Assembly: GCA_029777735.1 (NCBI GenBank)
Contig: JAKORR010000064.1
Span: 1-7,596, forward strand
Reading direction: 5' to 3'
From: Armatimonadota bacterium
GTDB taxonomy: Bacteria; Armatimonadota; Zipacnadia; Zipacnadales; FEN-943
Length of the DNA stretch: 7,596 bases
Below the pieces are notes generated by a model. The model saw only the letters and a program-made list of their open reading frames with translations, made no database searches and had not been told where the DNA came from. Numbering within the stretch: the stretch's first letter is position 1; every line of letters begins with the position of its first letter. A program made the translations under genes and the position numbers. Below, piece by piece: positions 1 through 6,277 of this stretch.

Positions 1-165
1 CTCTCCGGGATTGGCTCTGCCCCAGACCGGGATCTTCATTCCCTGCTGGAGCACCATGTTGTCTGAGAACAGGCCAGAGAGCCTGACATCAGCAGACGTA
101 TCCACAACAAGGACCGTAAGCAGAATCACGGAGAAAACCATTACGTGCATCCTGGGATGCGGCAT
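1..165 (-). CDS. Sialate O-acetylesterase-like protein, N-terminal part (cut by window edge)
   Basis: Only the first 55 codons are in the window; the frame is still open at base 1. Family members are secreted SGNH-hydrolase-like esterases that remove O-acetyl groups from sialic acids or from acetylated plant polysaccharides. The sequence shows a hydrophobic signal peptide (about residues 7-22, MVFSVILLTVLVV) followed by LFSDNMVLQQ and IPVWGRANPGE. These closely match the family N-terminal signature LFSDxMVLQ...PVWGxAxPGE, which precedes the catalytic domain. The start at 165 is chosen because a perfect AGGAGG lies at 180-175 on the minus strand with a 9-base spacer; a second in-frame ATG at 150 would also leave a signal peptide. 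The SGNH catalytic residues lie outside the window, so activity cannot be judged. Upstream on the same strand are a broken gene and a sugar isomerase. Family call is confident; substrate is not. Confidence 0.88.
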   Translation of the reverse strand, partial: MPHPRMHVMVFSVILLTVLVVDTSADVRLSGLFSDNMVLQQGMKIPVWGRANPGE

Positions 166-400
166 TGCTTCGGGCCTCCTAGCTAAGGGCTCAGAAAAGT
201 ATTGACGGACCTGTGGCGTTTGGCAGGCACTGCCACCGGGTTGCTTGTTCCGGCATGCCGGGATTTTAAGCCTGAAACACTCGCAGTAGTTATTGACAGA
301 CGCAGAGGGGCGCCAGTACTCCATGAGTGCGGTGCTTCGGCGCAGGGACGCTCGGACCTCCCTGGTACTTTGGTACTTTCCGGTGGAAAGGAACACTGTC
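166..400. other. Apparently non-coding interval with a 12-bp palindrome and a short tandem repeat
   Basis: I see no convincing gene in these 235 bases. They are the 5' leader region of the minus-strand esterase gene. A perfect 12-bp palindrome, CCGGCATGCCGG, lies at 250-261, and an 8-bp unit TGGTACTT is repeated twice in tandem at 363-378. On the minus strand a -10-like TAAAAT sits at 268-263, immediately next to the palindrome, but I find no good -35 at the right distance. On the plus strand a perfect TTGACA (293-298) has only a weak -10 and no supportable gene downstream. Confidence 0.5.
250..261. repeat. Perfect 12-bp palindrome upstream of the esterase gene
   Basis: CCGGCATGCCGG is its own reverse complement. 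It lies 85 bases upstream of the esterase start codon, directly beside a -10-like TAAAAT on the minus strand (268-263). That position would suit an operator for a dimeric repressor, but a GC-rich 12-mer palindrome can also arise by chance, so a regulatory role is inference only. Confidence 0.35.
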
Positions 401-981
401 CTATCTCTGGTGCGCCCTGTGCTTAACGCTGCTTGAGCCGCACGACACACAAGGAGGGCCTGACGCCGCGAAGGAACGCTCCTGGCCGATCAGCAGGCGG
501 TGGGGACGCATGGTGGCCGCATCGAAGGGCTGCTCGTTGTTCGAGTCAGCGTCAGAGCCTGTGACAACGCCTGTCTCAGCCTCGGGCTGGAAGCGAAGCC
601 CTCCAAGCATACGGCGCACGTCACCTTGTGAAGCTGGGAGCAACACGAGGTTGAGGTTGGTCCCGTCTTCGCACCGGAAGGCGTAGATTGTGACCATCTT
701 GCCGCCCAACGCTTGCACGAAGGTTCCTCGCGCGTGTTTCGCGAAGCTCCCGAAGACGTAATAGGCTGATGCTGGCTGCCGTCAGGTCCGCGTAACCCAC
801 CTACCGCTCGTGGTTTTGCCAGGACTGTCAGCGGCCAGTAACCTAGACCCACGCGGGCAAACTCACCGAACCTCTTGCCCACGGCGACGGCGTGGCCAAG
901 GGTGCTGCAAAGCTTCGCTCTGGTGTTCCACTCCATGAGGGCCAGAGGAACCTCTGGGCGTGACGGCCATTGTTTCTCTCC
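401..981 (-). pseudogene. Unrecognised broken gene with at least two probable frameshifts
   Basis: Three adjacent stretches on the minus strand show coding-like, G/C-ending codon use, each in a different frame. The first is 981 to about 803 (includes WPSRPEVPLALMEWN, GHAVAVGKRFGEFARVGLGYWP). The second is short, about 797 to 776 (GYADLTAA). The third is 772 to 401 (SAYYVFGSFAKHARGTFVQ, GGKMVTIYAFRCEDG, VRRMLGGLRFQPEAE), ending at TAG 403-401. Joined, they would give roughly 190 residues; the long frame is closed upstream by TGA at 784-782. There is no start codon with a good ribosome binding site for the first stretch, so the 5' end may be missing. The alternative is a small intact gene starting at GTG 718, preceded by GAGGAA, encoding 105 residues. 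I do not recognise the family. Its tail after about residue 75 of the 105-residue frame looks low in structure. Decay is more likely than a real small protein, but sequencing error is not excluded. Confidence 0.42.
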
Positions 982-1010
982 CTACTCGGGCAGCGCAGCC
1001 TCCGTCTCCC

Positions 1011-1808
1011 CTACATCTCCATGATACGGCGTATTGCCTGGGCCGTGGCTCCAAGTGGCGCCGTGCCCGGGTCTACCTCGGAGATCAGTGCGTCATCATA
1101 GCCCAGTTTGCGCAACTCAGCCATGACAGCGGGGAAGTTCACGTCGCCCTCCAGTAGCGGCTTCCACTCGAAGCCCGCGCGCTTGAAGTCCTTGAAATGG
1201 ACCTTCATCAGGTGGCGCCCAACGATGCGCGCCCACTGCTCGGCGTAGCCAAAGATCGTCATGTTGCCCGTGTCGAAGAAGAAACCCACTCTTGGCGACC
1301 CTACCTCGTCACAGAAGCGAGCGAACTCCATCGGGCTAAGAAGGAACTTGTTCCACACGTACTCGATGGCCAAGTTCACACCCGCGGCTTCGGCATGCGG
1401 CGCGAGGGCCTGCATGCCCTGCAGCGCGCGGTAGTAGGCCTCGTCGTAGGCCACTTCCTCAGTGACGCCTCCGGGCACCACCAGCAGATTGTCGACTCCT
1501 AGCGCCACCACGGCGTCGATGGCCCGCTTGAAGGTGTCCACCGACTGTGCACGGATTTCCGGACACGGGTGCGTCAGGTTGGGTCGTTTCTCGCGAAGGC
1601 CGGGACAGACCGACGCCAGGTACATACCCTCGCCGCGCGCGTAGTCGCTCAGCCTACGCAGCTCGGCCTCAGGCGTCTCCAGCGACAGCTCCCCTGTATC
1701 GCGCAGTACCAGCTCCAGCGCCTCATAGCCTGCGGCCTTGGTCTCACGGACTATATCTGCAAGGGACCAATCGCCAGGCAGTACCAGACAGCTAATGCCG
1801 ACTTGCAT
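1011..1808 (-). CDS. Sugar phosphate isomerase/epimerase (AP-endonuclease-2-like TIM barrel)
   Basis: A 265-residue cytoplasmic TIM-barrel enzyme of the xylose isomerase-like / AP endonuclease family 2 superfamily. These enzymes bind a divalent metal and isomerise or epimerise ketoses, keto-sugar phosphates or inositol-like substrates. The expected metal ligands are all present in order: Glu149 (AIEYVWNKFLLSP), Asp179 (FFFDTGN), His204 (KVHFKDF) and Glu244 (ISEVDPG). The WNKFLLSPxEF segment and the DTGN motif resemble the L-ribulose-5-phosphate / hexulose-phosphate 3-epimerase branch, but the exact substrate cannot be read. The length fits the family (about 260-290). The start is fixed by AGGAGG at 1821-1816 on the minus strand with a 7-base spacer. 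The gene lies on the opposite strand to the oxidoreductase cassette; such isomerases are frequent neighbours of Gfo/Idh/MocA enzymes in sugar and inositol catabolism. Broken genes lie on both sides on the same strand. Confidence 0.93.
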   Translation of the reverse strand: MQVGISCLVLPGDWSLADIVRETKAAGYEALELVLRDTGELSLETPEAELRRLSDYARGEGMYLASVCPGLREKRPNLTHPCPEIRAQSVDTFKRAIDAVVALGVDNLLVVPGGVTEEVAYDEAYYRALQGMQALAPHAEAAGVNLAIEYVWNKFLLSPMEFARFCDEVGSPRVGFFFDTGNMTIFGYAEQWARIVGRHLMKVHFKDFKRAGFEWKPLLEGDVNFPAVMAELRKLGYDDALISEVDPGTAPLGATAQAIRRIMEM

Positions 1809-1875
1809 TGCCTCTCCTCCTGGATGACGAGAATCGCGGTTGATATTCCTCGTAGCGTAGGCGAGACCTTTGTTT

Positions 1876-2062
1876 GTTCGTTGGCGCCGCGACCATGTGC
1901 CTCGACACCCGCACGGCCCGGTAAAATTCAGGAGTGTACAGTTCCTGCAGGATAAACTCGATCAGATGACTGGGGCGGCCAGTGGCCGTTGTTGCCGCGC
2001 AGGAACGAGTGCGCGCAGGTGGTGGGGTTCCCGCGGAAGTGGGCCAAGATTCTGCCCTGGAA
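1876..2062 (-). pseudogene. Short frameshifted coding remnant upstream of the isomerase
   Basis: On the minus strand, 2062 to about 1972 reads FQGRILAHFRGN then PTTCAHSFLRGNNGHWPP with almost every codon ending in G or C. The reading then appears to slip one base into another frame, 1971 to 1876, as SHLIEFILQELYTPEFYRAV and VSRHMVAAPTN, again with coding-like codon use. Joined, the two parts give about 62 residues of plausible globular sequence without a recognisable family. Neither part has a start codon with a ribosome binding site, and no clear stop marks the end: the second frame stays open into the start of the isomerase gene. I read it as the remnant of a gene formerly upstream of the isomerase. 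Chance open frames in GC-rich DNA are the main alternative. Confidence 0.3.
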
Positions 2063-2173
2063 CCTAGCTGGGCGTCGGCTACCCTGTATTTCCTGCCCTG
2101 GGCCATCACGACGGCTTCTTCGCGGCGAAAGATTCATCCTGCGGAAACCGAATATTTCCCAGTCTTTACAGGA

Positions 2174-2203
2174 TTGACGGCCCCGCGCACTGCAGCATAG
2201 AAT
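2174..2203 (+). promoter_or_regulatory. Candidate sigma70-type promoter for the DUF2225 gene
   Basis: TTGACG at 2174-2179 matches the -35 consensus in 5 of 6 positions, and TAGAAT at 2198-2203 matches the -10 consensus in 5 of 6, with an 18-base spacer. Transcription would begin near 2210, giving a short leader of about 17 bases that still holds the AGAGGG ribosome binding site (2213-2218) of the gene starting at 2227. The fit and position are good; it is unproven and the host's sigma preferences are unknown. Confidence 0.45.
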
Positions 2204-2226
2204 CTCATTCCCAGAGGGCTTCACCA

Positions 2227-2901
2227 ATGACAACATTCATAACAATACGCCTCACGTGCCCGGTCTGCGCGACGGTTTTCACCAGTCAAGCCATTGGGTC
2301 CAGCAGCCACAGCGGCCAGGACAGTGACTTCCGGCCCCACAGCCTTGGACTGGACCCCTTGCCGCACTACGTGCATGTCTGTCCCCACTGCTGCTTCGCG
2401 GCCTTCGAAGGCGACTTCGGCAGTGCGGAGCCCTCGGTGCGGCGTGCAGTGCTCTCTGGGGCTATCGACGCTGATCGGATTATAGGTGCTGAACCGCGCG
2501 GTGCCCTCAAGGGCTCTTCGAGGTACCTGCTGGCGGCTCGTTGCTACGAAAACGACAGCCGTACCACCACCCTGCGCCAAGCTGACCTCTATCTTCGCGC
2601 CTCCTGGTGCGCCCGCCAAGAGGGCAGGAGCGAGCGCGAGCGTGAAGCCCAGACCGAGGCCGTACTTTACTTCGAGAAGGCCCTAGAGGAAGGCGAGGTG
2701 GAGGATGGGCAGCTCCAGGTCATCCTATATCTGATTGGTGAGCTCTACCGGCGTCTTGGCTTCTTTGAGATGGCGATCGAGTACTTGAACCGGTCCTCAG
2801 CAGTTCAGACAAAGGACTCCGACCCGCGGATGGAGGCACTAATCGGCCGGCAACGTGAGGCGGCGCTTCAAGGCCGCACTGAGAATATGACGATTAGCTA
2901 A
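2227..2901 (+). CDS. DUF2225 family protein (zinc ribbon plus TPR-like tail)
   Basis: A 224-residue, probably cytoplasmic protein of unknown function. The N-terminal zinc-ribbon half carries two cysteine knuckles, CPVC (Cys11, Cys14) and CPHC (Cys52, Cys55), separated by the DUF2225 hallmark DSDFRPHSLGLDPLPHYVHV (residues 32-51), and followed by FAAFEGDF. Where the family usually has CPxCGYA this protein has CPHCCFA, giving an extra adjacent cysteine (Cys56). The C-terminal half is helical and TPR-like: residues 117-133 (LRQADLYLRASWCARQEG), 144-156 (EAVLYFEKALEEG) and 166-193 (a YLIGELYRRLGFFEMAIEYL-type hairpin). The start at ATG 2227 has AGAGGG 8 bases upstream. It has its own candidate promoter and is separated by 150 bp from the next gene, so it is probably not part of the sugar cassette. 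Family assignment is firm; the molecular role is unknown for the family as a whole. Confidence 0.9.
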   Translation: MTTFITIRLTCPVCATVFTSQAIGSSSHSGQDSDFRPHSLGLDPLPHYVHVCPHCCFAAFEGDFGSAEPSVRRAVLSGAIDADRIIGAEPRGALKGSSRYLLAARCYENDSRTTTLRQADLYLRASWCARQEGRSEREREAQTEAVLYFEKALEEGEVEDGQLQVILYLIGELYRRLGFFEMAIEYLNRSSAVQTKDSDPRMEALIGRQREAALQGRTENMTIS

Positions 2902-3040
2902 GGCAGCCGCGCCCTTATGGTCCGCGCGCGTGTGATGCTCTTAGCCCTTCCCCCACCGCGGTTGCCTCCATGTCGCTATCCCTCGGAGGATACTGCCTGC
3001 CCTTGCGGAAGAGCCCCTCTGTAGTCCCAAGGCGATGTTT

Positions 3041-3046
3041 GAGGGA
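3041..3046 (+). promoter_or_regulatory. Ribosome binding site that favours ATG 3052 as start
   Basis: GAGGGA lies 5 bases before ATG 3052 but only 2 bases before the in-frame GTG at 3049. Normal Shine-Dalgarno spacing therefore supports ATG 3052 as the real start of the first oxidoreductase. Confidence 0.55.
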
Positions 3047-3051
3047 GAGTG

Positions 3052-4086
3052 ATGCCGGTGCCGAGGGGATGTGCTCCAGGGAACCTGCGTGTAGGTGTAA
3101 TCGGCTGTGGCTGGCAGGGACGCAGTCACGCCCGGGCCTACGCCGCGCTTGCGAACGCGACGCCGGCCGTGGTCTGCGACCTGGACGCGGATAAGGCCGC
3201 TGCTGTAGCTCAGGAAGTGGGTGCGGAGTCAGTGACTGACTACCGCGACCTGCTGGCACGGGACGACATAGATGCCGTCAGCGTAGTCCTGCCCGACCAT
3301 CTGCACCGCGAGGCCTGCGAGGCGGCCTTTGCCGCGGGCAAGCACGTGTTGCTTGAAAAACCCATGGCGACAACAGTGGCGGACGCCGAAGCGATTGTAG
3401 CGGCCCGCGACCGGGCGGACCGGAAGCTCATGGTCAACTGGTCGAACCGCTGGCAACTACCCTTTGCACAGATAAAAGCTTCACTCGACAACGGCGAGCT
3501 GGGAGAACCCTTGTACTGCTACGCGCGACTGAACAACACACTCTTTGTGCCCATGACCATGCTGTCCTGGGCGGCCAACACGTGTCTACCCTTCTGGCTC
3601 ATCTGCCATCGTTATGACATCGCGCGCTGGTACTTTGGCTCAGAGGCCAAACGTGTGCACGCCGTGGCCCGCTCGCGGGTACTTAGGTCCTTAGGTATCG
3701 ACACGCCGGACTTTTATCAAGCCACAGTCGAGTTCGAGAATGGGTGTGTGGGCAACTTCGAGTCTTGCTGGATCCTACCCGAATCGATGCCTGCCATCGT
3801 GGACAGCAAGTTCGAGCTGGTCTGCACCAAGGGCTTCGCCGGCTTCGACCCGGCGCTGCCGGTGACGGCGATCGGGACAGACGACAACTACGAGCACAAG
3901 AGCGTTCTCGCCGGGGACGTGCACGGTGAGCCGCGCGGTTTTGTCGTGGATGCTATCGGGCACTTCGTGGACTGCGTACTCCGAGACGAGGAGCCGATGA
4001 TAACGGGCGAAGACGGCCTCGCCATTACCCGCGCCCTCGCTGCAATGGTCGAATCTGCCGAACAGGGAGAGATAGTGGACCTATGA
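3052..4086 (+). CDS. Gfo/Idh/MocA family NAD(P)-dependent oxidoreductase (first copy)
   Basis: A 344-residue cytoplasmic dehydrogenase that oxidises or reduces a sugar, inositol or related polyol using NAD(P). The N-terminal Rossmann domain starts with VGVIGCGWQGRSHARAYA (dinucleotide loop Gly18-x-Gly20-xx-Gly23). The family lysine motif EKP is at 102-104 in the segment GKHVLLEKPMATTVADA. The C-terminal substrate domain has HRYDIARWYFG (His186, Asp189), equivalent to the family's HxxD catalytic site. The position after the Rossmann domain that is usually GH or H reads MVNWSNRW here, which may change substrate binding. ATG 3052 is preferred over GTG 3049 because of ribosome binding site spacing. 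It is the first gene of a cassette: its TGA overlaps the ATG of the M42 peptidase gene by four bases. It is a distant paralogue of the gene at 5156. The family is certain; the substrate cannot be assigned. Confidence 0.95.
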   Translation: MPVPRGCAPGNLRVGVIGCGWQGRSHARAYAALANATPAVVCDLDADKAAAVAQEVGAESVTDYRDLLARDDIDAVSVVLPDHLHREACEAAFAAGKHVLLEKPMATTVADAEAIVAARDRADRKLMVNWSNRWQLPFAQIKASLDNGELGEPLYCYARLNNTLFVPMTMLSWAANTCLPFWLICHRYDIARWYFGSEAKRVHAVARSRVLRSLGIDTPDFYQATVEFENGCVGNFESCWILPESMPAIVDSKFELVCTKGFAGFDPALPVTAIGTDDNYEHKSVLAGDVHGEPRGFVVDAIGHFVDCVLRDEEPMITGEDGLAITRALAAMVESAEQGEIVDL

Positions 4087-5159
4087 GCCACCCGGACGAT
4101 GCCCTCCTTCACCAGAAGGCTCGGGAGCTGTTGGATGCGGTGCTTATCACGCACGCTCCGGGTGGTCGCGAGCAGGAGATGGACCGCGTCTGCCTGCCGC
4201 TGCTCAAAGCCCTAGCTGAGCGGGTGTGGCGCGACCGACAGGGCAACATCATAGCGCAGGTTGCCGACGGTGACGGCCCAAGCCTGGGCGTTTTCGCCCA
4301 CCGGGACGAAATTGCCGCCATGGTTTCCAGAATCCACGAGGACGGTAAGATGGAGCTGGAGCCGCTGGGCGGGTCTTGTCCGTGGGCCTTCGGTGAGGGC
4401 CCCTGGGAGGTTCTGGGGCACGAGCCTGTAGCGGGCGTACTGGGCGTGGGCAGTGCGCATGTAAGCCACCTTTCGGAAAACATCAACGCCCTGAAGACGA
4501 GCCGGGCGCTCACCTGGTCCGACGTGCGACTGGACTGCAAGCTCAAGCCCGAGGAACTGGCGGAGCGTGGTGTGACGGTGGGATCGCCGGCGTGCGTGGC
4601 CCGCTCGCGCAAGCAGCCCCTGTACATGGGGGATTTCGTGGGCGGTTACGCGCTGGACGACAAGGCGGGTGTGGTGGCGCTGCTGCTGGCGGCGGAGCTG
4701 CTTCGCGAAGGGCCAACGCCTCAGGGGAAGGTCTATCTGGTGCTGACGGGGATCGAGGAAGTTGGGGCTATGGGAGCGCTGCAGGTGCCCTTCCAGGTAC
4801 CGCTGGACGCCGTACTGGCCGTGGAGACTTTCCCTATAGCCCCAGAGTACCCCGTGGAGATTGGACCAACGCCGGTGGTGGTCTACAAGGATAGCGTCGC
4901 TTTGTATAGCCCTCGCTTGAGCCATGCGCTGGCGGAAGCTACCAAGCGCGCGGTGGGGTCTGTGCAGCGATCAGTCGCCCGAAGTTTTGGCACGGACGCC
5001 GGGTCGCTGCTCAAGACCGGCTTGGTGCCTTACGCGGCCGTCTTGGGCTTCCCAACCGAATACACTCATGGATTCGAGGTTGCGCACGTTGGGGGTGTCG
5101 TCAACTGTGCTCGCGCAACGGCCGAGTTCGCGCGGACCTTCATGGAGGCTTTTTCATGA
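4083..5159 (+). CDS. M42 family metallopeptidase (glutamyl aminopeptidase / endoglucanase-type)
   Basis: A 358-residue cytoplasmic dinuclear metal hydrolase of clan MH, family M42, whose known members are aminopeptidases or deblocking aminopeptidases. Family motifs appear in order: His73 and Asp75 in FAHRDEIAAM, bridging-metal Asp192 in YALDDKAG, the Glu225-Glu226 pair (general base and metal ligand) in GIEEVGAMGA, GTDAGS at 303-308, and His329 in TEYTHGFEV. The small beta domain inserted in M42 enzymes spans roughly residues 85-180 (GVLGVGSAHVSHL, VRLDCKLKPEELAERGVTVG). One ligand is unusual: where M42 has Asp in an AxDxT-type motif, this protein has Glu248 (AVETF), at the expected distance after Glu226. 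The HMDEIG motif is also altered to HRDEIA. Both ends overlap neighbours by ATGA (4083-4086 and 5156-5159), so it is embedded between two sugar dehydrogenases. This hints at cleavage of an amide-linked sugar or amino acid conjugate rather than general peptide turnover, which is inference. Confidence 0.94.
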   Translation: MSHPDDALLHQKARELLDAVLITHAPGGREQEMDRVCLPLLKALAERVWRDRQGNIIAQVADGDGPSLGVFAHRDEIAAMVSRIHEDGKMELEPLGGSCPWAFGEGPWEVLGHEPVAGVLGVGSAHVSHLSENINALKTSRALTWSDVRLDCKLKPEELAERGVTVGSPACVARSRKQPLYMGDFVGGYALDDKAGVVALLLAAELLREGPTPQGKVYLVLTGIEEVGAMGALQVPFQVPLDAVLAVETFPIAPEYPVEIGPTPVVVYKDSVALYSPRLSHALAEATKRAVGSVQRSVARSFGTDAGSLLKTGLVPYAAVLGFPTEYTHGFEVAHVGGVVNCARATAEFARTFMEAFS

Positions 5160-6166
5160 GAACTGATCCAATCCCGGGCTGCGCAGTGATTGGTGTGGGG
5201 GCCATGGGCAGCAAGCACGCCCGCGTCTGGGCGGAGCTGCCCTCGACCAGGCTCATGGCGGTGTACGATGTGGACCCCAAGCGCGCGGTGCAGGTCGCCG
5301 AGGAGTTAGGGTGTGATGTAGCCGGATCGTTGGAGGAGGTCGTGAAGCGCGGGGACGTCGACATCGTCAGTGTCTGCACGCCTGACACCTTACACGTTGA
5401 GCCCTGTGTGGCAGCGGCGCGAGCGGGTAAGCACGTGCTAGTCGAGAAGCCGCTGGCGACAACAGTGGCGGATGCGGACGCCATTATCGGGGCCGCGGCA
5501 GAGGCAGGCGTGCGGCTAATGGTTGGGCATATTCTGCGCTTCGACGCGCGATACGTGGGTGCGCGCGAGCAGGTGGCACAGGGGGCCCTGGGCGAACTGG
5601 TATATGCCTTCGCACGGCGGTACAACGTGCTGAGCAGTGGGCGACACGCGGCGGCCTACACGACGGTTATGAACTTCCTGGGCGTGCACGACATCGACGC
5701 CCTGCAGTGGGTGACAGGGGCGCGGATCACGCAGGTGTTCGGGGTGGCGGCTCGCAAGCTGCTGGCCGACCGAAACGCCGATGACGCAATCACGGCCGTG
5801 CTCAAGTTCGACAACGAGGCTTGCGGCTGCCTGGAATCACTGTGGTGCAACCCGGACAGCCTCGTGAGCGCGCTGGACGCACGCCTGGAGCTGGTCGGGA
5901 CGGCGGGACGTGTGGCGGTGAACGCTGGGCACTGGGACTTGCAGGTAAGCGGAGCCGAGGCCACTCACGGGACGGATGTAGTCTATGGGCCGCTCATGCA
6001 CGGTGAGATAGGGGGCGCCCTGCGCGCGCAACTGGAGCACTTTGCCCGATGCGTGGTGAGAGGCTGCGAGCAAGTTGTGGACAATGAGGGCGCTCGGCAG
6101 GCTGTGGCTGTGGCTGAAGCCATCCACCACTCGCTGGAACTTGGCAGACCTGTAGACGTGGAGTAG
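5156..6166 (+). CDS. Gfo/Idh/MocA family NAD(P)-dependent oxidoreductase (second copy)
   Basis: A 336-residue cytoplasmic dehydrogenase of the myo-inositol 2-dehydrogenase / glucose-fructose oxidoreductase superfamily. The Rossmann loop is AVIGVGAMGSKHARVW (Gly13-x-Gly15-xx-Gly18), the catalytic lysine motif is EKP at 97-99, a standard GH sits at 124-125 (VGHILRFDARY), and the C-terminal active site is GVHDIDALQW (His178, Asp181), the canonical GxHxxD pattern. It is therefore closer to the family consensus than its upstream paralogue. The start ATG overlaps the stop of the M42 gene (ATGA) and has GGAGG at 5144-5148 with a 7-base spacer. It closes the three-gene cassette; two different oxidoreductases suggest successive oxidation and reduction steps, possibly on one intermediate. 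The next gene begins 111 bp later. Exact substrate unknown. Confidence 0.96.
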   Translation: MRTDPIPGCAVIGVGAMGSKHARVWAELPSTRLMAVYDVDPKRAVQVAEELGCDVAGSLEEVVKRGDVDIVSVCTPDTLHVEPCVAAARAGKHVLVEKPLATTVADADAIIGAAAEAGVRLMVGHILRFDARYVGAREQVAQGALGELVYAFARRYNVLSSGRHAAAYTTVMNFLGVHDIDALQWVTGARITQVFGVAARKLLADRNADDAITAVLKFDNEACGCLESLWCNPDSLVSALDARLELVGTAGRVAVNAGHWDLQVSGAEATHGTDVVYGPLMHGEIGGALRAQLEHFARCVVRGCEQVVDNEGARQAVAVAEAIHHSLELGRPVDVE

Positions 6167-6277
6167 CTTAGGGCCGCCGGTGGGGGAGGAGACACGTGAC
6201 TGACTGCCGCTAAGGCCCGGGGCGGCCCAGGACTAGAGCACCGAGTGTCACCCTACCGCTGCACTAGGAGATGAGCG
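6167..6277 (+). other. Intergenic spacer with long-looped inverted repeat
   Basis: The 111 bases between the cassette and the secreted protein gene hold an 8-bp inverted repeat, GGGCCGCC (6171-6178) and GGCGGCCC (6221-6228), separated by 42 bases. There is no T-run after it, so it is not a classical terminator. The end of the spacer carries AGGAG (6266-6270), the ribosome binding site for the following gene. No clear promoter was found, so read-through from the cassette is possible. Confidence 0.4.

Larger units (their letters stand above)
1809..2226. other. Intergenic region between divergent isomerase and DUF2225 genes
   Basis: This 418-bp gap separates the minus-strand isomerase from the plus-strand DUF2225 gene. 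It contains the isomerase ribosome binding site (AGGAGG, 1821-1816, minus), a frameshifted coding remnant on the minus strand (2062-1876) and a sigma70-like promoter on the plus strand (2174-2203). I could not find a convincing promoter for the isomerase. No RNA gene or rho-independent terminator was seen. Confidence 0.5.

Noticed and set aside
11..205. Plus-strand 64-codon open frame at the left edge
   Set aside because: It is the antisense of the esterase N-terminus on the minus strand, which carries the recognisable family signature and a good ribosome binding site.
323..436. A 37-codon plus-strand open frame after a perfect TTGACA at 293-298
   Set aside because: The -10 match is weak, the purine-rich stretch is too far from the ATG, and the product (rich in Arg and Val) matches nothing I recognise.
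490..718. The lower part of a long minus-strand open frame (936-490), overlapping the frame ending at 401
   Set aside because: Below about 803 this frame loses G/C-ending codon bias and becomes rich in Ser/Thr/Arg, whereas the overlapping frame from 781 to 401 has clear coding bias. It is a continuation past a frameshift, not a real protein.
866..970. Minus-strand ATG at 970 with an AGGGAG ribosome-binding-like site
   Set aside because: Its 34-codon frame shows no coding-like third-position bias, and the neighbouring frame open from 981 carries the coding signal instead. It could be the original start only if a further frameshift followed.
4212..4925. Long minus-strand open frame of 237 codons
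   Set aside because: It lies fully inside the M42 gene, is antisense to it, and has no family features; it is a GC-rich shadow frame.
6171..6228. Inverted repeat GGGCCGCC / GGCGGCCC as a rho-independent terminator
   Set aside because: The loop of 42 bases is too long and there is no T-run after the second arm.
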